A DNA stretch of 9,294 bases, from positions 1 to 9,294 of the forward strand of contig DJEN01000005.1 of NCBI GenBank assembly GCA_002431345.1, in the 5' to 3' direction. This stretch comes from Megasphaera sp. UBA5897 (lineage in GTDB: Bacteria > Bacillota > Negativicutes > Veillonellales > Megasphaeraceae). The notes below the pieces were generated by a model that saw only the letters and a list, made by a program, of their open reading frames with translations, did not search any database and had not been told where the DNA came from. Shown one piece after another: positions 4,326 through 9,294 of the stretch; position 1 is the stretch's first letter, and each line of letters opens with the position of its first letter. A program made the translations under genes and the position numbers.

Positions 4326-6446
4326 TTGCGCGATATCCGAATCATAACGGGAAAACGCATTATGCCGGACTGCACGGCAAGCCTGCGCCTGGCCGGATAC
4401 CAAATGCAAAACGGCTGGGAAAAAGGCGAGACATTATTTCATGAATTAGAACGATTGCTGCGCATTGCGATACAGCCTAAAGCGGCACTTACTTTTGCAG
4501 CGCATCCTGTGCTGGGACGCGTCCTGTATGTCGTACTGACGCTGGGGCCTGTTGTCCAAAAGAAAACGGATGCGTATTTTGCGGCGCATGAGTACACCCA
4601 GGGCATGCTGTTTGATGCCATGGCGGACAGCTGTCTTTTTGCGTTTGAAGAACAGCTGCGCCCGCAGATAGAAACGCTTTGCCGGGAAAAACATGCAGGC
4701 ATTGCCAAGCGGTACGAAGGCGGCATGAACGGTGCCTTGTCGCTGCAGCGGGATGCGGCTGAAGCCGTAGACGCCGCGCGGACACTGGGGATTACGCTGA
4801 CGCAGGATGACATGCTGCTGCCTGTCAAATCCATGAGCATTGTCTATGTGCTGACAGAGGATACGGCGTCGTTTGCTGTAGATCATGACTGCAGGTCTTG
4901 TCAAAAAAAAGACTGCCCGATGCGAAACAAGCAGGAAACGGTCATACGATGCCGGGAAGGTGTACGCATATCCCAGCAGCTGCGGCAGCAGCAAGTCTCC
5001 ATTCCGTTTCCCTGCGGCGGCAGAGGAAGCTGCGGCAAATGCCGCATCCGCGTTATCCAAGGAACACTGGCTGTGACGCAGGAAGACAAGCAGATTTTTA
5101 CGGAAGAAGAAATCCGGCAGGGATGGCGGCTGGCCTGCCGTGCCGTGCCTGACGACGAGGTTTACATCGCCGTACCGGTACAGGATGAACGCGGGTTTGC
5201 CGTGTTGGGGCAGCAGACAGAAAAAGAGCAGCCTCTGCAGGATACGCATGCCTACGGATTGGCTGTTGATATTGGCACGACGACGATTGCGGCAGCATTG
5301 GTGGATATGACGACGGCGAAAACCGTGCAGACGGTCACAGCTGTCAACAGCCAGCGTGCTTATGGTGCCGATGTGATCAGCCGTATTCAGGCTGCCAATA
5401 CCGGGCATTTGCAAGAACTGCAGCACGGTGTGCGCCGTGATTTGCAGCAGCTGTTTCAACAGCTGTGGACGGCGTATCCTATGGCTAAAACAGCAGTTCA
5501 TCAGGCAGTGGTCAGTGCCAACACGACGATGCTGCACCTGCTCATGGGATGGGATTGCAGCGGCTTGGGAACCTGGCCGTTTCAGCCGCATGCTTTAGGC
5601 GGCACGGCTTACGACTGGCAGGACGTGTTTGGCACGGCAGACTGCGCAGGAACGGTCACGCTGCTGCCCGGCATCAGTACGTATGTCGGTGCCGATATTA
5701 CGGCCGGCATCTGGCAGTGCGCCATGAGAAACCGGCAGGACCTGTCCTTGTTTATCGATTTGGGTACCAACGGCGAAATGGCAGTAGGCAATCAAACGCT
5801 GTGCCTGACGGCGTCTACGGCAGCCGGTCCGGCACTGGAAGGCGGCAATTTGACATGGGGAACCGGCAGTATTCCCGGCGCGATTTGCCGTGTAGCCGTG
5901 CAGCAGCGTCACGTACAGATACAGACCATACAAGGCGCCGCACCCTGCGGCATATGCGGCAGCGGCGTCATTGACGCTATGGCAGCGTTGGTGCAGCAGC
6001 AGTGGGTAGATGCCAAAGGGCGGCTCAGCGAACCGTATAGTACGCACGGCTTTTCACTGGCCGTGACCCGCAGCCAGCAGCGCATCGTACTGACTCAGCA
6101 GGATATACGGGAAATACAAATGGCAAAAGGAGCGATTCGGGCCGGTATCGAAGTACTGTTGCAGCAGGCTGGCGCATCATACGGTGATATACACCAGGTG
6201 TATTTGGCAGGCGGCTTTGGCTTTTATGTACAGCCGGAACATGCCGGACAGATCGGATTGCTGCCCAGGGAGCTGGTGCCGAAGACGAAAGCTGTTGGTA
6301 ACACATCCCTGCAGGGAGCGGCAGCGGTGCTGTGTGACGCCCGCGTGCTGCAGGACATGCTGCACATTGCGGCAGCGTCCCAAGAAATTGTCTTGGGCAA
6401 CGATGCGTCTTTTCAAGATAAATACATACAATACATGGATTTTTGA
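4326..6446 (+). CDS. Corrinoid reductive activator (RACE/DUF4445) fused to a MetH-activation-like domain
   Basis: This 706-residue cytoplasmic protein has three parts. Residues about 10-200 resemble the activation domain of cobalamin-dependent methionine synthase: a GETLFHELERLLRIA helix region, DAMADSCLFAFEEQL, R129-Y-E-G-G-M134 at the position of the AdoMet motif RxxxGY, MLLPVKSMS, and a final C189-x2-C192-x4-C197 followed by PMR. Residues about 205-290 are a plant-type [2Fe-2S] ferredoxin domain with C230, C236, C239 and C271. Residues about 310-706 are an ASKHA ATPase of the RamA/RACo type: DIGTTT (315-320), NSQRAYGADVISRI, DLGTNGE (478-484), CGICGSG and AGGFG (628-632). Such proteins use ATP to drive low-potential electrons onto cob(II)alamin. 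It lies between pgeF (11 nt) and metH (31 nt), so MetH is the likely client. TTG start; no frameshift seen. Confidence 0.88.
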   Translation: MRDIRIITGKRIMPDCTASLRLAGYQMQNGWEKGETLFHELERLLRIAIQPKAALTFAAHPVLGRVLYVVLTLGPVVQKKTDAYFAAHEYTQGMLFDAMADSCLFAFEEQLRPQIETLCREKHAGIAKRYEGGMNGALSLQRDAAEAVDAARTLGITLTQDDMLLPVKSMSIVYVLTEDTASFAVDHDCRSCQKKDCPMRNKQETVIRCREGVRISQQLRQQQVSIPFPCGGRGSCGKCRIRVIQGTLAVTQEDKQIFTEEEIRQGWRLACRAVPDDEVYIAVPVQDERGFAVLGQQTEKEQPLQDTHAYGLAVDIGTTTIAAALVDMTTAKTVQTVTAVNSQRAYGADVISRIQAANTGHLQELQHGVRRDLQQLFQQLWTAYPMAKTAVHQAVVSANTTMLHLLMGWDCSGLGTWPFQPHALGGTAYDWQDVFGTADCAGTVTLLPGISTYVGADITAGIWQCAMRNRQDLSLFIDLGTNGEMAVGNQTLCLTASTAAGPALEGGNLTWGTGSIPGAICRVAVQQRHVQIQTIQGAAPCGICGSGVIDAMAALVQQQWVDAKGRLSEPYSTHGFSLAVTRSQQRIVLTQQDIREIQMAKGAIRAGIEVLLQQAGASYGDIHQVYLAGGFGFYVQPEHAGQIGLLPRELVPKTKAVGNTSLQGAAAVLCDARVLQDMLHIAAASQEIVLGNDASFQDKYIQYMDF

Positions 6447-6477
6447 CATGGTTATGATATAGGGGGAACGACTACGA

Positions 6478-8949
6478 ATGACACGAAATGAATTTCAGCA
6501 GCTTTTGGCAAAAGGCGTAGTCATGCTTGACGGCGCCACAGGAACCAACCTGCAGAAAGCAGGCATGCCTGTCGGTGTTTGTCCGGAAGCGTGGATATTG
6601 GAAAACAGAAATATTATGATAGACTTGCAGCGGCGTTTTGTAGAAGCAGGCACGCAGATTCTGTATGCGCCGACGTTTACAGGAAACCGCATTAAGCTGG
6701 CAGAATACGGCTTGGACAAAAAATTAGTCGAAATCAATCAGGCTCTTGTGGGCATTTCCAAAGAAGCGGCGGCTGGTAACGCTTACGTAGCCGGTGATAT
6801 GACGATGACTGGCCAGCAGCTGTATCCCATGGGCGAATTGACTTTTGAAGAATTGGTAGATGTTTATAAAGAACAAGCGAAGGTATTGTATGAAGCCGGT
6901 GTCGATGTCTTCATCGTTGAAACCATGATGAGCCTGCAGGAAACGAGAGCCTGCGTATTGGCTATCAAAGAAACTTGCGATTTGCCGATTATGGCGACGC
7001 TGACCTTTGAAAAGGATGGGCGCACGCTGTACGGCACGCCGCCGGAAGCGGCTGTCGTCGTGCTGCAGGGCTTAGGTGTAGATGCTGTCGGGCTCAACTG
7101 CTCTACCGGCCCGGAAGATATGGTCGATACCGTCAAAACCATGTATGCGTATGCCGATATACCGATTATTGCAAAGCCGAACGCCGGCTTGCCGGAACTG
7201 GAAAACGGTCAGACTGTATACAAGACGACGCCGGAAGAATTTGCCCGCGACGGGAAGCTGCTCATTGAAGCAGGCGCCCATATTGTCGGCGGCTGCTGCG
7301 GTACGACACCGGACCATATCCGGGCACTCCACGAAGCGGTAAAAGACATGAAGCCGCTTGCAGGGAAGGCTGTACACCGCCGTGTATTGGCATCAGAACG
7401 GCAGGTTGCGGAAATCCAGCTGGATGGACCGTTTCAAGTCATCGGCGAACGCATCAATCCGACGGGCAAGAAAAAACTGCAGGCAGAACTGCGGGCCGGC
7501 AAGATGGATTTGGTGCGTTCCATGGCACGGGAACAAGAAAAAAACGGCGCCGCTGTTTTGGATATCAACATGGGTACCAACGGCATTGATGAAAAAGAAA
7601 TGATGATTCGCTCTGTGTACGAAGTGACCGGCGTGTCCGGCCTGCCGCTCAGTATCGACTCCAGCTTTCCGGAAGTCATTGAAGCGGCACTGCGGATTTA
7701 TCCGGGACGCGCGCTGATTAACTCCATTTCTTTTGAATCAGAAAAAGTCAAACGGCTCATGCCGATTGCCAAAAAATACGGGGCTATGTTTATTGCCCTG
7801 CCGCTGGATGACAACGGTATTCCCAAGACGCTGCAGGAAAAGCATGCGATTTTGGACCAGTTGCTCCAGACAGCGTATACATATGGATTTACGAAAGAAG
7901 ATATTATCGTCGATGGGCTGGTTGCAACCGTCGGCGCATCGCCGACAGCGGCCCTTGACTGCATGGCAACTTTTTCGCACTGCAAACAGGATTTGCAGAT
8001 TCCAACAGTCTGCGGCTTGTCCAATATTTCTTTTGGCCTGCCCAATCGGGTCTATGTCAACATGACGTTTTTAGCCATGTCTATTGCCAACGGCCTGACG
8101 ATGGCTATTGCCAATCCGTCCCAGGACATGCTGATGAATACGGCGGCGGCATCCAACATGTTGATGAACCGTGAAGGCAGCGACATTGCCTATATCAAAC
8201 GGATGCAGTACTTCGATAAAAAAGAAGACGAAAAGAAACGGAAAGAACGGGCAGAACTCATGGCACAGGCTGGAGCTGCCGTTATCGATGCAGAACAAAA
8301 AACCTCCTCACAAGAAGACATTTTGGCGTCCAACCCTGTCTACAATGCCGTGCTGGAAGGCGAAAAAGACAGCGTAGTGGTCTGCGCGCAGGGGGAGCTG
8401 GAAAAGGGGCTGGCCCCGGAAAAAATTATTGATGGTCTGTTGATTCCGGCTATCAATAAAGTAGGTGAGCTGTATGACAAACAAGTCTACTTCCTGCCGC
8501 AGCTCATTGCCAGTGCCAATACGATGGAAACAGCCATTGCCTATTTGGAACCGTTGATTCAGCATAGTGACAACGAAAAAGAAATGGCGACTATCGTCAT
8601 CGCTACTGTAGAAGGCGACGTACATGACATCGGCAAAAATCTCGTAGGCCTGATGCTGCGCAATTATGGATACAACGTCATTGATTTGGGAAAAGACGTG
8701 CCGGCAGAAGAAATCATTCGCACTGCGTTGGATAAGCACGCCTCTGTTGTCGGCTTGTCCGCCTTGATGACGACGACGATGATGCGCATGAAAGATGTCG
8801 TATCCGAAGCGGCAGACAAAAAATATACCGGCAAGATTATTATCGGCGGCGCTGCCGTTACGCCCAGTTTTTCCGACGAAATCGGCGCAGACGGCTATTC
8901 CAAAGATGCAGCCGACTGTGTCAAGCTGGTCAGCCATTTGTTGGCATAG
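6478..8949 (+). CDS. metH: Cobalamin-dependent methionine synthase, short form without activation domain
   Basis: The 823-residue enzyme transfers the methyl group of 5-methyltetrahydrofolate via cob(I)alamin to homocysteine. Domains in order: homocysteine-binding barrel (about 1-290) with zinc ligands C208 (GLNCSTGPE) and C273-C274 (GGCCGTT); pterin-binding barrel (about 318-570) with IGERINPTGKKK, D362-I-N-M-G, IDSS (393-396) and NSIS; a charged linker (about 580-612); the B12 cap (about 613-698) with VYFLPQLI; and the Rossmann B12 domain with D714-V-H716-D-I-G719, where His716 is the expected cobalt ligand, plus SALMTTTM and GGAAV. It ends right after the B12 domain, whereas E. coli MetH (about 1,227 residues) continues with an AdoMet-binding activation domain. 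The upstream gene supplies a similar domain in trans. AGGGGGAA (6461-6468) lies 9 nt before the ATG; a strong terminator follows. Confidence 0.96.
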   Translation: MTRNEFQQLLAKGVVMLDGATGTNLQKAGMPVGVCPEAWILENRNIMIDLQRRFVEAGTQILYAPTFTGNRIKLAEYGLDKKLVEINQALVGISKEAAAGNAYVAGDMTMTGQQLYPMGELTFEELVDVYKEQAKVLYEAGVDVFIVETMMSLQETRACVLAIKETCDLPIMATLTFEKDGRTLYGTPPEAAVVVLQGLGVDAVGLNCSTGPEDMVDTVKTMYAYADIPIIAKPNAGLPELENGQTVYKTTPEEFARDGKLLIEAGAHIVGGCCGTTPDHIRALHEAVKDMKPLAGKAVHRRVLASERQVAEIQLDGPFQVIGERINPTGKKKLQAELRAGKMDLVRSMAREQEKNGAAVLDINMGTNGIDEKEMMIRSVYEVTGVSGLPLSIDSSFPEVIEAALRIYPGRALINSISFESEKVKRLMPIAKKYGAMFIALPLDDNGIPKTLQEKHAILDQLLQTAYTYGFTKEDIIVDGLVATVGASPTAALDCMATFSHCKQDLQIPTVCGLSNISFGLPNRVYVNMTFLAMSIANGLTMAIANPSQDMLMNTAAASNMLMNREGSDIAYIKRMQYFDKKEDEKKRKERAELMAQAGAAVIDAEQKTSSQEDILASNPVYNAVLEGEKDSVVVCAQGELEKGLAPEKIIDGLLIPAINKVGELYDKQVYFLPQLIASANTMETAIAYLEPLIQHSDNEKEMATIVIATVEGDVHDIGKNLVGLMLRNYGYNVIDLGKDVPAEEIIRTALDKHASVVGLSALMTTTMMRMKDVVSEAADKKYTGKIIIGGAAVTPSFSDEIGADGYSKDAADCVKLVSHLLA

Positions 8950-8954
8950 TATAC

Positions 8955-8995
8955 AAAACGGCACTCGAAGAATTGTCTTCGGGTGCCGTTTTTTT
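8955..8995 (+). terminator. Strong intrinsic terminator after metH
   Basis: AACGGCAC (8957-8964), T8965 and CGAAGA (8966-8971) pair with TCTTCG (8976-8981), G8982 and GTGCCGTT (8983-8990) around an ATTG loop, with T8965-G8982 as a wobble. AA at 8955-8956 can extend the stem with T 8991-8992. Seven T's (8989-8995) follow. Because an A-run precedes the stem, it could also terminate minus-strand transcription arriving from the right. Confidence 0.93.
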
Positions 8996-9011
8996 GTGTT
9001 TTATGTGCAAT

Positions 9012-9273
9012 TTATACGGTTTCTAAACGGTTGCCGTTGAGCGGGGTCATTACGGCTCTATTCGGGGTTCGTTGCTGTGTGCCGGGAGGGTTCTCAATAT
9101 ACGCGTATATATTCATCAGATTCTGCAAATTCCGTAACCAGTCTTCGAATGGTTGACACGCTCGTCATGGACAGTGTTGTTTGCCGTGTAAGACCGATTT
9201 CGCTTGGCTGCCGGAACATACCGTTAGCAAGAAAAGAAATAAAGATATAGATGTATTTATACGATATATATAC
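9012..9273 (-). pseudogene. Possible frameshifted remnant of a small helix-turn-helix-like protein
   Basis: On the minus strand one frame is open from 9273 down to a TGA at 9094-9096 and contains FLANGMFRQPSEIGLTRQTT followed by LSMTSVSTIRRL, which loosely resembles a winged-helix or helix-turn-helix region. A second minus frame, open from 9164 down to a TAA at 9012-9014, gives FEDWLRNLQNLMNIYAYIEN and a C-terminal tail. Joining the two near 9145-9150 by a 1-base change would give one continuous protein. No start codon with an RBS is visible and the second frame may be chance. I do not recognise the family; a non-coding explanation is at least as likely. Confidence 0.2.
9097..9110. repeat. 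14-bp perfect palindrome
   Basis: ATATACGCGTATAT is self-complementary and sits in the otherwise gene-poor right end. Its size and symmetry would suit a dimeric repressor operator, but there is no promoter next to it and alternating purine-pyrimidine sequence of this length can occur by chance. Confidence 0.35.
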
Positions 9274-9294
9274 TCAAGATAAGGCTTGAATGAA

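Larger units (their letters stand above)
8996..9294. other. Intergenic stretch without a confident gene
   Basis: These 299 bases after the metH terminator hold no ORF with both a start codon and an RBS on either strand. The left half has coding-like composition; the right end (about 9236-9275) is AT-rich, with a -10-like TATACT at 9269-9274 on the + strand but no matching -35. TTGACA at 9153-9158 has no -10 at proper spacing. The only other content I can point to is a 14-bp palindrome and two minus-strand open frames that might be one broken gene. Confidence 0.6.

Noticed and set aside
4446..5591. Long open frame (381 codons) on the minus strand opposite the corrinoid activator
   Set aside because: The + strand frame has clear domain signatures over the whole stretch; the antisense text shows no recognisable domain and is rich in Arg/Gln/Cys, as antisense frames often are.
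6443..6448. TTGACA at the end of the activator gene as a -35 for metH
   Set aside because: No -10-like sequence at 16-19 bp spacing (the position reads GAACGA); metH is better explained by read-through in the operon.
8308..8964. 218-codon open frame on the minus strand opposite the MetH B12 domain
   Set aside because: It lies fully over conserved metH coding sequence and crosses the metH terminator; no domain or RBS supports it.

Overview
The window looks like an ordinary chromosomal segment of an anaerobic, moderately GC-rich Firmicute. The protein styles (short cobalamin-dependent MetH, separate ATP-driven corrinoid activator, TatA, MATE pump) and about 50-55% GC by eye fit the Negativicutes, with Megasphaera or a relative as my best guess from memory. 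No database search was possible. Every confidently called gene is on the + strand. There is no insertion sequence, CRISPR array, tRNA or rRNA.

Layout. (1) 1-1055: the 3' end of an unidentified gene, then a small carboxymuconolactone-decarboxylase-family protein with an export signal, a probable terminator, and a small cupin resembling manganese-dependent hydroxynitrile lyases. (2) 1081-1914: a putative extended -10 promoter followed by tatA and ogt, which are tightly spaced. (3) 1936-3423: a consensus sigma-A promoter, then within about 90 nt a near-perfect intrinsic terminator, then the RBS and gene of a MATE efflux pump. The promoter and terminator lie in the leader of the pump gene and look like an attenuator or a small-RNA unit. 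(4) 3425-8995: a putative promoter, pgeF (yfiH/laccase-domain purine nucleoside phosphorylase), a 706-residue corrinoid-activation protein and an 823-residue MetH, closed by a strong terminator. (5) 8996-9294: no convincing gene; a possible decayed minus-strand ORF and a 14-bp palindrome.

The most interesting part is region 4. This MetH stops after its B12 domain and lacks the C-terminal AdoMet-dependent reactivation domain of the long E. coli-type enzyme. The gene just upstream encodes what looks like that missing domain (about residues 10-200, with a degenerate AdoMet motif and a C-x2-C-x4-C cysteine cluster), fused to a [2Fe-2S] ferredoxin domain and an ASKHA ATPase of the RACE/RamA type. 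The natural reading is a two-protein methionine synthase in which spontaneously oxidised cob(II)alamin is rescued by ATP-driven electron transfer from an iron-sulfur protein, instead of by flavodoxin plus AdoMet. PgeF may link the cluster to purine/methylthioadenosine turnover. RACE proteins and short MetH enzymes are each known; the covalent fusion and the altered AdoMet motif deserve a second look.
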